The position numbers and the translations under genes are program-made. DNA of 11,831 bases from the NCBI GenBank assembly GCA_036518955.1, contig DATDMG010000393.1, positions 1-11,831 of the forward strand. The letters run 5' to 3'. This DNA comes from DATDMG01 sp036518955 (GTDB lineage Bacteria; Actinomycetota; Actinomycetes; Actinomycetales; Kineosporiaceae). The notes beneath the pieces were generated by a model. It was not told the DNA's origin and searched no databases. It saw only the letters and a program-made list of their open reading frames with translations. Shown one piece after another: positions 1 through 6,760 of this stretch; position 1 is the stretch's first letter; the number at the start of each line of letters is the position of its first letter.

Positions 1-1461
1 TCGGGGGACAGCCGCACGGTGCGGGTCGCCTTGGCGGCCGGGCTTCCCCGAGGCTCCTACACCGTCACCTGGCGAGTGGTGTCGGTCGACGGACACCCGG
101 TGTCCGGCACGTTCACCTTCGGCGTCGGGGTGCCTGCCGGCGCCGCACCGCAGCCGGCGAGCGATCCCGTCGTCGGCATGCTGCGGACCGTCATGCAGGC
201 GTTGAGCTACGCCGGGGCGGCGTTGCTCATCGGGGGGAGCGTCTTCCTCTTCCTGCTCTGGCCGGGCGGCCATGTCAGCCTCCGGATGCGCAGGGTGATG
301 ATCGCGGGGGTGGCCGTCGCCGCGGTCGGCTCCGCGGGAGCGCTGCTGGTGCAGGGTCCGTACGTGGCCGGGCGGTCCGTCACAGCGCTGCTGGACGTCG
401 GCCTGCTCGGGGAGACGCTGGGCGCCGGTTACGGGCGTCCACTGCTGCTGCGGGTGCTGGCGGTCGCCCTCTCGGTGCCGGTGCTGGGGATCTGGCCCCG
501 GCTCCCGGACGACGAGGACGCCGCACCCGGCGGCATCGCCGCGGCCGGGAACGCGTTGCTGCTGGCGGCGTCGTTCAGCCTCACCGGCCACGCGGCGGAG
601 GCGTCCCCACGCCTGGTCGCGGAGGCGGCCGACGGCGTGCACGTGGCGGCGGCCGGGGTCTGGCTGGGTGGGCTCGCGGTGCTCCTGCTGGCGTACCTGC
701 CGGAGGCCGCGCACGCCGCCGGTTCCTCCGGCCGGGCGCGCTCACCCGCGCTTCCGGTGACGCTCGCGCGCTGGTCCCGGCTGGCGATGGTGGCGGTGGG
801 ACTGCTCCTGTTGACCGGCGTCTACCAGGGATGGCGCGAGACCCGAGCGGTGGACGCGTTGACCGGCACGACGTACGGCGAGTTGCTCCTCGCCAAGGGA
901 GTGCTGTTCCTGATACTGCTGGGGACCGCGCTGGCCGCCCGATCTCTGGTGTCACGCTGCGTCTCCGTGAACCGGTCGGCTTCTGACTCCTCGCCCCCCG
1001 GCTCGGTGGCGGTCTCGCTTCGCCGGCTACGGAGTGTGGTGGGCGTGGAGGCGGCGCTGGGGGTCGCCGTCCTCGGGGTGACCTCCTGCCTGGTGGCCAC
1101 CCCTCCGGCCCGCTCGTCGTTCGGCCCGCCGTTCTCGGCGTCCGTGCCCGGCAAGGACCCCGACGGCACGACGATCCGGGTCGCCCTGGACATCTCCTCG
1201 ACCCGGGTCGGCACGCAGACCGTGCGCCTGCACGCCTACACCCCTACGGGTGAACCCCTCCCGTTCGCGACCGCGACCGGCGAGTTGCGGCGCGTCGGTA
1301 TCCCGGGACCGGTGCGGTTCAGCTTCACCCCGATCGCGGACGGCGTGGGGCTGGCGAGCGGGGTCGTCGTCCCGTCAGCGGGGCGCTGGACCCTGACGGT
1401 GCAGGTCCTGACCGACGCTACGACGGACTACGCAGCCACGACGAGCTACTCCGTGCGCTGA
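1..1461 (+). CDS. CopC-CopD-YtkA-like copper resistance/transport membrane protein (5' end outside window)
   Basis: The reading frame is open from the first base, so the N-terminus is missing. The visible 486 residues begin with the end of a CopC domain, including the VSVDGHPVSGTF segment whose DGH supplies a copper ligand in CopC proteins. Several hydrophobic segments follow with CopD hallmarks: WLGGLAVLLLAYL near base 661, then a segment resembling SRLAMVAVGLLLLTGVYQGW and TYGELLLAKGVLFLILLG. After a last membrane helix (GVEAALGVAVLGVTSCLVAT), about 115 residues form a beta-rich extracytoplasmic tail like the YtkA/FixH-type domain often fused to CopD. The protein probably sits in the cytoplasmic membrane, with the CopC and tail domains outside, handling copper. 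The first CopC histidine and the signal peptide would lie upstream and cannot be seen. The family call is firm; the transport direction is not known from sequence. Confidence 0.88.
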   Translation, partial: SGDSRTVRVALAAGLPRGSYTVTWRVVSVDGHPVSGTFTFGVGVPAGAAPQPASDPVVGMLRTVMQALSYAGAALLIGGSVFLFLLWPGGHVSLRMRRVMIAGVAVAAVGSAGALLVQGPYVAGRSVTALLDVGLLGETLGAGYGRPLLLRVLAVALSVPVLGIWPRLPDDEDAAPGGIAAAGNALLLAASFSLTGHAAEASPRLVAEAADGVHVAAAGVWLGGLAVLLLAYLPEAAHAAGSSGRARSPALPVTLARWSRLAMVAVGLLLLTGVYQGWRETRAVDALTGTTYGELLLAKGVLFLILLGTALAARSLVSRCVSVNRSASDSSPPGSVAVSLRRLRSVVGVEAALGVAVLGVTSCLVATPPARSSFGPPFSASVPGKDPDGTTIRVALDISSTRVGTQTVRLHAYTPTGEPLPFATATGELRRVGIPGPVRFSFTPIADGVGLASGVVVPSAGRWTLTVQVLTDATTDYAATTSYSVR

Positions 1462-1473
1462 CCACCGCGTCCT

Positions 1474-1493
1474 CCGGCACCATCTCCTGCCGG
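1474..1493 (+). terminator. Hairpin after the copper gene, possible terminator
   Basis: CCGGCA and TGCCGG form a perfect 6-bp stem around an 8-base loop, starting 12 bases after the stop codon of the copper gene. No T run follows, which is common for actinobacterial terminators. The stem is short, so the call is tentative. Confidence 0.35.
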
Positions 1494-1546
1494 GCCGGTC
1501 GGCGCTGATCGCGGTGAGATCCACGCCGGGGAGATCCGGGCACGGA

Positions 1547-1552
1547 TATGCT
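1547..1552 (+). promoter_or_regulatory. Possible -10 box of the tRNA gene
   Basis: TATGCT lies 21 bases before the first tRNA base, a suitable place for a -10 element with a short 5' leader. No convincing -35 box is visible about 17 bases upstream. Placement is the main argument. Confidence 0.3.
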
Positions 1553-1573
1553 GGCGACATGTCTTCCCATCGT

Positions 1574-1650
1574 GGGGCGGTAGCTCAGCCGGTCAGAGCA
1601 GGGGACTCATAATCCTCCGGTCGCGGGTTCGAACCCCGCCCGCCCCACCA
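1574..1650 (+). tRNA. tRNA with anticodon CAT (elongator Met, or Ile2 read with lysidine)
   Basis: A full cloverleaf can be drawn. Acceptor stem GGGGCGG (1574-1580) pairs with CCGCCCC (1640-1646). The D stem is GCTC/GAGC. The anticodon stem GGGGA/TCCTC has one G-T pair and encloses loop CTCATAA with anticodon CAT (1608-1610). The variable loop has 5 bases. The T stem GCGGG/CCCGC encloses TTCGAAC. Discriminator A is followed by an encoded CCA (1648-1650). The 1-72 G-C pair argues against initiator tRNA, which normally lacks this pair. Met versus lysidine-modified Ile2 cannot be settled by eye. Bases 1606-1636 are repeated at 2800-2830, so the gene seems to have served as an integration site. 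Confidence 0.95.
1606..1636 (+). repeat. Direct repeat copy 1, inside the tRNA (putative att core)
   Basis: This segment, from the anticodon loop through the T loop, matches 2800-2830 at 30 of 31 positions in direct orientation. The one difference is base 1623 (G here, C in the other copy). The 3' half of a tRNA gene is the classic attachment core of tyrosine-recombinase elements, which supports reading the pair as att-like. No integrase is visible between the copies. Confidence 0.8.
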
Positions 1651-1761
1651 CCTGCGAAAATGCGTCCGCGGGTCCGGTGCCCCCGTCGAGCACAGCGCTC
1701 GGGCAGGCGAGTACGGAGTGGGTTGGTCGCTGATCAGCGTCCGTTGGGTGCCGTGGTGGTG

Positions 1762-2130
1762 CTACCGGGCTCCGAGGTCGGGTGGCACGTCCTCCTCACG
1801 GAGGAGGTTGCTGATGACCTGTTCGAGGGCGGGGAGTCGTTGCGACAGGAGCTGCCATACGAGCCTGTCGTCGACGGTGGCATATCCGTGGATCAAGATG
1901 TTTCGGAATGCGACGATGCGGGGTAGTTCGGGAATCTCTGCGGCAATCCCTGGAGCAGCTTTCGACAGCTGGTTGAGGGCCTCGCCGATGATCTCGAATT
2001 GGCGCTCGACGGCCGACCTGAGCATCTCGTCCGCCGTGTAGTCAGCGAACGTGCATCCTCGGGTGAACCCGAGGATGAGGTCCGCGGCTCGTTGCGCGTC
2101 CCAGAGGTATTTTCTTGGATCAGGCTGCAT
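1762..2130 (-). CDS. hepT: HepT-like HEPN ribonuclease toxin of a MNT-HEPN toxin-antitoxin pair
   Basis: The 122-residue helical protein (DUF86/HepT type) has usual length for the family. It carries RNILIHGY at residues 76-83, an exact RX4HXY motif. In characterised HepT toxins, Arg and His form the RNase site and the Tyr is AMPylated by the partner MntA to switch the toxin off; all three residues are present, so the toxin looks functional. The ATG overlaps the end of mntA by 11 bases (ATGCAGCCTGA holds both the hepT start and the mntA stop) and has no ribosome site of its own, implying translational coupling. The module lies between a tRNA and a copy of that tRNA's 3' half, consistent with acquisition as an islet. 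Targets (tRNA or mRNA) cannot be read from sequence. Confidence 0.93.
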   Translation of the reverse strand: MQPDPRKYLWDAQRAADLILGFTRGCTFADYTADEMLRSAVERQFEIIGEALNQLSKAAPGIAAEIPELPRIVAFRNILIHGYATVDDRLVWQLLSQRLPALEQVISNLLREEDVPPDLGAR

Positions 2131-2428
2131 AGAGGGATTGCCGGGTGCGCATGATCTGATTACGGAAGTAGGGGTTGCGTAGACTCGTCGTTGTGATCAG
2201 GTCTACCGGCCGATGGAGGAGCTGTTCGAGGTTTTCCTTCAAACCGAAGTAGGCGTCCACGTAGTCGATGCTTGCGGCGTCGTCGAACTCCACCAGGAAG
2301 TCCACGTCGCTCCGAGCGGGGTCGAAGGAGTCTGTGAGGACCGAGCCGAACGCGTGGAGGCTCCGGACGCGGTACCTGCGGCAGAGGTCCTCGATCTGCG
2401 GCAGGCTGCGTTCCACCAGTGGGTTCAT
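2120..2428 (-). CDS. mntA: MntA-like minimal nucleotidyltransferase antitoxin (MNT domain)
   Basis: The 102-residue protein has the MNT signature FGS (G28, S29) followed by SDVDFLVEF with D41 and D43, giving a GSX11DXD arrangement. A third acidic residue appears in RPVDLIT (D76). These residues bind metal and ATP in minimal nucleotidyltransferases. Known MntA antitoxins neutralise HepT by adding AMP to the tyrosine of RX4HXY, which is present in the neighbouring gene. The start is well supported by AGGAGG seven bases upstream of the ATG on the minus strand. It is the first gene of a two-gene operon and overlaps hepT by 11 bases. The catalytic set is complete, so an active AMPylating antitoxin is inferred. 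Confidence 0.92.
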   Translation of the reverse strand: MNPLVERSLPQIEDLCRRYRVRSLHAFGSVLTDSFDPARSDVDFLVEFDDAASIDYVDAYFGLKENLEQLLHRPVDLITTTSLRNPYFRNQIMRTRQSLYAA

Positions 2429-2799
2429 GGCGACACCTCCTGCGGATCCGGGCCTGCCGGTGCTCGGCGCCTCCTCGTGCGGAGCGAGGATCTTCGCCAG
2501 CCGTCTCTGCTTGACAGAAGGTTACCTCGTCGCGGGCCGGGGGAGAGGCTGCACCGTGGGCGCGGTGCGGCGGCGGGGTGCGGGGACGCGTCGGCCCATC
2601 GCCGAGACGCTGGCACGGCACTGTGTCCACCGTGGTCTCGTGGCCGGCGGATTGGGGTTGGTCTGGAGGGGCGGACCGGGGTCCGCACGGATGCCGGCAG
2701 TTCTCAGCCCGGTGGTTTCCGACAGGAGGGTATTCGGCCCCGGACGCTTACCGTTGAAGCGCGTCTTTGCTGGTGAGCACAGCGTTGGGGCCGGGAGTG
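2429..2799. other. Non-coding stretch upstream of mntA up to the second att-like repeat
   Basis: I see no convincing gene here. It must contain the promoter of mntA-hepT on the minus strand, but no clear -35/-10 pair stands out. A small inverted repeat, TCTG-5-CAGA at 2506-2518, lies about 80 bases upstream of mntA and could be an operator. A CCTCG/CGAGG hairpin is also nearby. The open frames on the plus strand have no recognisable protein features. Confidence 0.5.
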
Positions 2800-2830
2800 C
2801 TCATAATCCTCCGGTCCCGGGTTCGAACCC
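2800..2830 (+). repeat. Direct repeat copy 2: tRNA 3'-half remnant (putative att site)
   Basis: It matches tRNA bases 1606-1636 with one substitution (C at 2817) and the match stops sharply at 2831. It is not a tRNA gene: sequence to its left does not form acceptor, D or anticodon stems, and the distal acceptor strand is missing. Bases 2817-2821 and 2829-2833 still nearly form a T stem, with C2817 facing G2833, so this copy may come from a related tRNA rather than from this exact gene. It separates the MntA-HepT module from the AbiE module. Confidence 0.78.
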
Positions 2831-3408
2831 AGGGTGACGCGCAAAGTCGTTGGTGCTGGTCATCAGGTGGGGTTTGGGTGAGCTGATCCGAAGAGGGTCG
2901 GAGGACTGGTGTTGCCGGCGTTCGCCCGTGGATCGAGCGTGGGGCCACGCCACTGCGGACAGGGCTTCTTCACGGTGAGTGAGTCTGGGGTGTGTCCGGG
3001 ACTGACCAGCACCACCGGTCGCGGCGCGGGTTGAGTGACTGGAGTGGCGACCGTCCTGGGCAGACGGTTCCGGTTCGAGTGGTTGACGGCGTGGTGGGTG
3101 GATAGGGCAACGGAGTCCCGGTAGGACGGGGATTGTCTAGATCATCCGTTCTGCCGGAGGACTCCGTTGCCGGTTCAGTCTGTCATTGCCGTCCCATCGG
3201 CTGCCGTCGCATCGGGTGCCGTCGGCTCGGGCACGTTGAGCTGGGAAGATGCATGTCCGAGATCTCGGCTCAAGAGTCCTTCTTCCGCGTGGTGGATGCC
3301 CATGTCGGCCCGATTGATGCCATGCGCGCGAGCCTCTTTGGCCCTCTTGGCCGTCGGTTGGTGCGTGGGCACGAGGCCGCATGGGTGACGGAGAGTCGCG
3401 TGTCGACG
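2831..3408. other. Gene-poor segment with facing IS-end-like sequences
   Basis: No open frame here has recognisable protein features. The segment holds the inverted repeat at 3106-3171 centred on a CTAG, described separately. Sequence on either side may be the eroded edges of one or two insertion sequences, but I could not identify a transposase in any of the six frames. Confidence 0.4.
3106..3171. repeat. Imperfect inverted repeat around CTAG, resembling two IS ends face to face
   Basis: The left arm GGCAACGGAGTCC (3106-3118) and right arm GGACTCCGTTGCC (3159-3171) are perfect 13-bp inverted copies. Similarity continues inward (CGGTAGGACGG against CGGCAGAACGG) after a 2-base offset. The arms flank CTAG at 3137-3140, and each outer end lies exactly 31 bases from it. 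Ends of this length around a 4-bp CTAG fit insertion sequences that target YTAR-type sites, such as IS701-like elements. A long cruciform or attenuator-type hairpin is the alternative. Confidence 0.6.
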
Positions 3409-4305
3409 TCAGGTGTCCCACGATCGTGCGCGTGGGTGCCAGCGGCCGGCGGCGGTGCCGTCGAGTAGCGGATCGATGAACGGGCGTATGGCCGTGATCG
3501 CGGCGTCAAGCGTGGCGGGGACGGGGACTACGGATGCTCGAGCCTCGCGGGCGTATCCGCGTTCCCACAGGCGACGGTCGGGGACGTCGAAGCGGTCGGG
3601 TAGAGGCACTGCACGGCGGGCGGCTTCGGACGTCAGGGCTGCGGCCTGCGCGCTCGCGGCGATCTCGCTCGCCGAGACGATGGCGATGAGGTCGAGAAGA
3701 TCCTTGTACCGGGTCGACGGGAGCTGGCCCGCGCCGTAGCGGTCGAATGTCGCGACCACCTTGTCCGCGACGTGGTCGACTAGTGGGTAGGCCCGGTAAC
3801 CCCGCTGTTCGGCGTCAGGGATCGCGCCTCGTGCCAGCGGCGGGACGTCTTCGGGTTCGCCCGTCATGGTGAGTTGATCGCCGATGAGATCAACAGAGAA
3901 TGCCGCCCATGGCGATGTACCGATACGCAGCGTGATGGGGATGCGGAGGGCGGAGGCGCCCTGGGTGGCTTGTTGCGATGGGCCGACTTCGAAGTGGCAC
4001 CAGTCGCCGAGCTCGAGGTGGGCGGCGCGGCGAACGTCTGCCTCGGCGATTGCGAGCGATTCGTTGCGGAAGATGTCGATGTCCTTGGTGCCACGGACGC
4101 CGATTTCGCGGGCCAACAGAGCGGTGGCGCCCTTGACGATCCATCCTTCGTCGACCAGGTAGAGGCGTGCGAGCAGTCGGTCGTAGGCGAACTGACGCTG
4201 CAGCGCTGGCAACGACCAGGGACCCTGCTGGGCTCTCGCCTTGAGCCGGTCGGTCACAGCGCGCCGAAAGGCGGTGGGGCTGGTGCAGTTCCGTCGGCCT
4301 GTCAT
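3409..4305 (-). CDS. abiEii: AbiEii-family nucleotidyltransferase toxin
   Basis: The 298-residue protein has the AbiEii layout: an N-terminal segment leading to WIVKGATALLAREIG with K58, then RGTKDIDIF with the acidic pair D75/D77, a later acidic SVDLIGD (D139), YPLVDHVADKVVATFD (K182), and RYKDLLDLIAI (R199, K201, D202, D205). Family members are nucleotidyltransferase toxins; relatives add nucleotides to tRNA 3' ends, but the substrate here is unknown. The start at 4305 is chosen because its ATG overlaps the abiEi stop in an ATGA, a typical coupled arrangement. A frame-open ATG at 4383 would overlap the antitoxin by about 80 bases and is less likely. The usual KGG of motif I is KGA here, a mild variation. 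Confidence 0.9.
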   Translation of the reverse strand: MTGRRNCTSPTAFRRAVTDRLKARAQQGPWSLPALQRQFAYDRLLARLYLVDEGWIVKGATALLAREIGVRGTKDIDIFRNESLAIAEADVRRAAHLELGDWCHFEVGPSQQATQGASALRIPITLRIGTSPWAAFSVDLIGDQLTMTGEPEDVPPLARGAIPDAEQRGYRAYPLVDHVADKVVATFDRYGAGQLPSTRYKDLLDLIAIVSASEIAASAQAAALTSEAARRAVPLPDRFDVPDRRLWERGYAREARASVVPVPATLDAAITAIRPFIDPLLDGTAAGRWHPRARSWDT

Positions 4306-5072
4306 CGCGGTGAGGTGCGCTGATCCGCGGGTGCGGACCCCGGCCGGGTGGCGGACGGGTGCGCGCGGGCTTCGTTCATCCATCGCTCGCTTTCCGCGTC
4401 GCCGACGAGGTCGTACATCCGCTGCAGAAGTGCGAGCCCGTCCCCACGTCGCAAACCGAAGCGGCTCGCATGCGGTGCAAGCGCATCGGCGAAGGTGGCA
4501 GGGTAGTCGTACACATGGTGGGTCGCGTCCACGATGATGCGCGCGACGGCCGCGGGTTCCTCGTGGTCGCGGAGCAGATCTGAAGCAACGCGTGAGGGGC
4601 GGGTCACTGGCAGCCCCCGCAGGTCGACGACGTTGCCCTCGCCCAACCCGCGGACGTGGAGCCGAACGTCGCGGCGGCGGGTCTGTTTCCGCGTTGGGAC
4701 GGAGAACTCGTGAACATCCGCGGGAAGGTCACCGATCTCGTACAGCGACGCAGCGGACCGGTGCGAGACGACGCCCTGCTGAGCGTCACGCTCCCACGCG
4801 GGCAGGTCCGGCGCGAGTTGGAGCCAGGCGGCGCGCAGTTCTAGGTGGTCAGCGATGGGGGCGCCAGCGAGCCTGAAGACGCCTGAGGCGATCCGCTCGA
4901 GGATGCCGTCAGAGATCAACCGGGTCAGAGTCGCTGGCGCTGTGCCAGCCTGGTATGCCTGCCTGCGGGTGACCAGTCCCCACTGGTCCTGGGCAAGCTC
5001 GGCGAGCGGTGTCAGAGTCGCAGCACGCGGCACAACTGCAAAATAGCTCGCTTCTGAGCGAAAATGAAGCAT
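4302..5072 (-). CDS. abiEi: AbiEi-family antitoxin with N-terminal winged helix
   Basis: The 256-residue protein begins with a winged-helix domain (about residues 18-70, LAELAQDQWGLVTRRQAYQ followed by LTRLISDGILERIASGVFRL), as in AbiEi antitoxins that bind their own promoter. The C-terminal part has LPVTRPSRVASDLL and a following helical region typical of the family. It is the upstream gene of the pair; its TGA lies within the ATGA that starts abiEii. The start is uncertain: ATG at 5072 has only a distant GAGGAG, whereas GTG at 5033 lies six bases after TATTTT and could be a leaderless start, trimming 13 residues ahead of the winged helix. The antitoxin is expected to repress the operon and counter the toxin without binding it, as in type IV systems. 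Confidence 0.88.
   Translation of the reverse strand: MLHFRSEASYFAVVPRAATLTPLAELAQDQWGLVTRRQAYQAGTAPATLTRLISDGILERIASGVFRLAGAPIADHLELRAAWLQLAPDLPAWERDAQQGVVSHRSAASLYEIGDLPADVHEFSVPTRKQTRRRDVRLHVRGLGEGNVVDLRGLPVTRPSRVASDLLRDHEEPAAVARIIVDATHHVYDYPATFADALAPHASRFGLRRGDGLALLQRMYDLVGDAESERWMNEARAHPSATRPGSAPADQRTSPR
5034..5070 (-). promoter_or_regulatory. Candidate abiE promoter with overlapping inverted repeats
   Basis: On the minus strand TATTTT (5045-5040) lies six bases before a GTG at 5033, suggesting a -10 box of a leaderless transcript. Two overlapping inverted repeats cover it: GCTC-6-GAGC (5046-5059) and GCTTC-11-GAAGC (5050-5070). AbiEi antitoxins are known to bind inverted repeats at their own promoter, so these are operator candidates. 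The -35 region (TTCATT) is poor. Confidence 0.4.
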
Positions 5073-5759
5073 CGTGGCCCGTGTCGAGCTCCTCGACGGG
5101 CCGTCCTCGACAACCCCTTGGGTGACGGATCCCGCCGCGGTGCTGGTGACGGAGCGTTAGCATGAGACTCTGGGTAGGCACAGAAGCCGCAGGAGGCTAC
5201 GCAGGCTGATCTCATAATCTTGCCTGGTCCGGCTGCCAACGGTCGGCAACGGCCAGATCCGGCCCCCAGCGGCCAATCCGCGGCAACGGTTGGGGTAGGG
5301 GGTGGGCCGGGGTGGACGCGGGACGGTCGGCGGTGCCAGGGACGCGCGCTGCTGGGTGTACGGGGCGGTGCTCGCCGACCGAGGAACGCGTGGCTTCAGC
5401 CGTGGCCGGGGGGCTCCTACCTGCAGGCGAGGGGAGCGGTTTTCGGCGACTCGGTCGAGACCCGTCCACCTGCGTTGCCATCGGCCACCGGTTCCTCGAG
5501 CGAGTGCCCCCTTCGTCCCGAAGCAGACGTCGGCGGCCAAGGTTGGGTAGCGGCAGGCTGGGGTGGACGCGGCGCGGCCTGCGGCCTGGGCTCCGCCTCC
5601 CTGGCCGGGTTGCTGTCGGCTGTGCTGTCAGCAGTTGGGGACGGGGCGCGCCTGGCCAGTATTACAGCCGCTGTTTCTCCCTTCGTGATTGATTTGTGAC
5701 TGTGTGTGGGTGCTGCCGTCGAGTGCGTTGTTACGGGCAGTGATGGCTTCGCGGGTGGT
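5073..5759. other. Gene-free stretch between the AbiE module and the IS701 remnant
   Basis: I find no gene with recognisable features. The open frames here on both strands have skewed, arginine- and glycine-rich translations typical of GC-rich noncoding DNA. The stretch includes a weak tRNA-like echo at 5211-5229 and two copies of GGGGTGGACGCGG (starting near 5311 and 5562). It also contains the likely 3' non-coding end of the IS701-like element (roughly 5650-5759), whose exact border I cannot place. Confidence 0.45.
5211..5229 (+). repeat. Weak third echo of the tRNA anticodon-arm repeat
   Basis: CTCATAATC (5211-5219) is followed by GGTC after a short gap and preceded by GCAGG. The same order, GCAGG-CTCATAATC-GGTC, occurs in the tRNA with different spacers. 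It lies just upstream of the AbiE operon, closing that module as the 2800 copy closes the first. The match is short and gapped, so it may be chance. Confidence 0.35.
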
Positions 5760-6671
5760 TCAGCTGGGGTCGAGAGCCTGTCGCAGGTGGCGTTGGTAGT
5801 GGTGCCAGCGGGCGGTGGCCTGGTGGCGTCGTCTGCGTCGGGACCAGGCCAGGTGGAAGGCCTCGGCGGCTGCGGAGAGCAGCCCTTGGGCTTTGGCCAG
5901 GGCCAGGGCGTGCAGGCGGCGGTGTTCGGCGACGGACAGCTTGATGTGTCCCAGGTCGGCGGGTCGGGGCTGGCCGGGTCGGGCGGGGACGGGGCTGTCG
6001 CCGAGGGGGATGCGGCGATCGTCGTCGGCGTCGTTGACCGGTTCGGGCTCGTCCGGGGGCTGTTGGGGTGCCGGTGGCGCAGGTTGATCGGCGGTGGGCG
6101 TGCTGGTGGGCAGGGTGAGCGCGGCGACCTGGCGTAGGGCGGCCAGTGCGGTCAGGACGGTGTGCCGGTACAGGCCGGTGTGGGTGCGGACCTGGGACTG
6201 ATCCCAGCCCAGGACGTCCTTGCCGGTCTTGGAGGTCTCTTCCACCGGCCAGCGGCGCCCGGCGATGGTGGCCAGGTACGGCAGCCTGATCTTCGCCGGG
6301 TCCGGGACGTGGCAGATGAAGTAGGCCAGCTGGTCGGGGCGGGTGATCAGCCGGCGGATCAGCAGCACCTGGCAGGGATCGTCCGTGGCGACCAGGGCCC
6401 AGTCGAACAGCCGGGGGCCCTTGGAGCCCGTCCCGCAGCTGCGGCGTTCGAAGGCGTCCCGGGCGGCGGCGTCGGCGCCGGCCTGGGCTGCGGTGATCGT
6501 GGTGCCGGCCGGGGTGGTGATCTTGAACGTGGTCGGGACGATGAACACCCCGGTCAGGCCGAGTTCGGTGCAGGTGGCGCGCAGCTTGGACGAGCGGCCG
6601 TAGACCTCGTCGGCGGCCACCCACCCGAACGGCAGGCCCGAGGCGGCCAGGCGCCGGACCTGGGCGGCGGC
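5760..6671 (-). pseudogene. IS701-like DDE transposase, N-terminally truncated
   Basis: The residues encoded from about 6671 downward match the middle and end of IS701-type transposases: GLPFGWVAADEVYGRSSKLR carries the second catalytic Asp, and GRRWPVEETSKTGKDVLGWD, followed by QVRTHTGLYRH, carries the catalytic Glu. The first third, including the first catalytic Asp (usually in a VVDETGF-like segment), is absent. The frame stays open to an ATG at 6755, but those 28 extra residues do not resemble the family. The C-terminal tail is long and Pro/Arg-rich, ending DPS. Family members usually have around 400 residues; about 300 family-like ones remain. The element is therefore almost certainly inactive. 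Its missing 5' part is not on the far side of the IS110 element, which implies a deletion rather than simple interruption. Confidence 0.82.
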
Positions 6672-6760
6672 TAATGGGAATGCACCGAGCGGCCACAGGG
6701 CAGACTCGGTGTCCGAGCCGCCATCGGGTGAGCACTGCAAGCGGCAGGCCTTCAAGGTCT

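Noticed and set aside
2770..2860. A second tRNA gene around the 2800 repeat
   Set aside because: Only the anticodon-loop to T-loop part is present; the acceptor, D and anticodon stems cannot be formed.
5080..5220. Possible riboswitch ahead of the IS701 region
   Set aside because: Short purine-rich pieces looked suggestive but no known conserved box or consistent stem set was found, and no suitable downstream gene exists.
5220..5699. Plus-strand frames of 126-159 codons upstream of the IS701 remnant
   Set aside because: Low-complexity Gly/Arg/Ala translations, no ribosome site and no family resemblance.
5731..6735. A second long minus-strand frame over the IS701 remnant
   Set aside because: It is out of frame with the transposase motifs and rich in Pro, Arg and His only.
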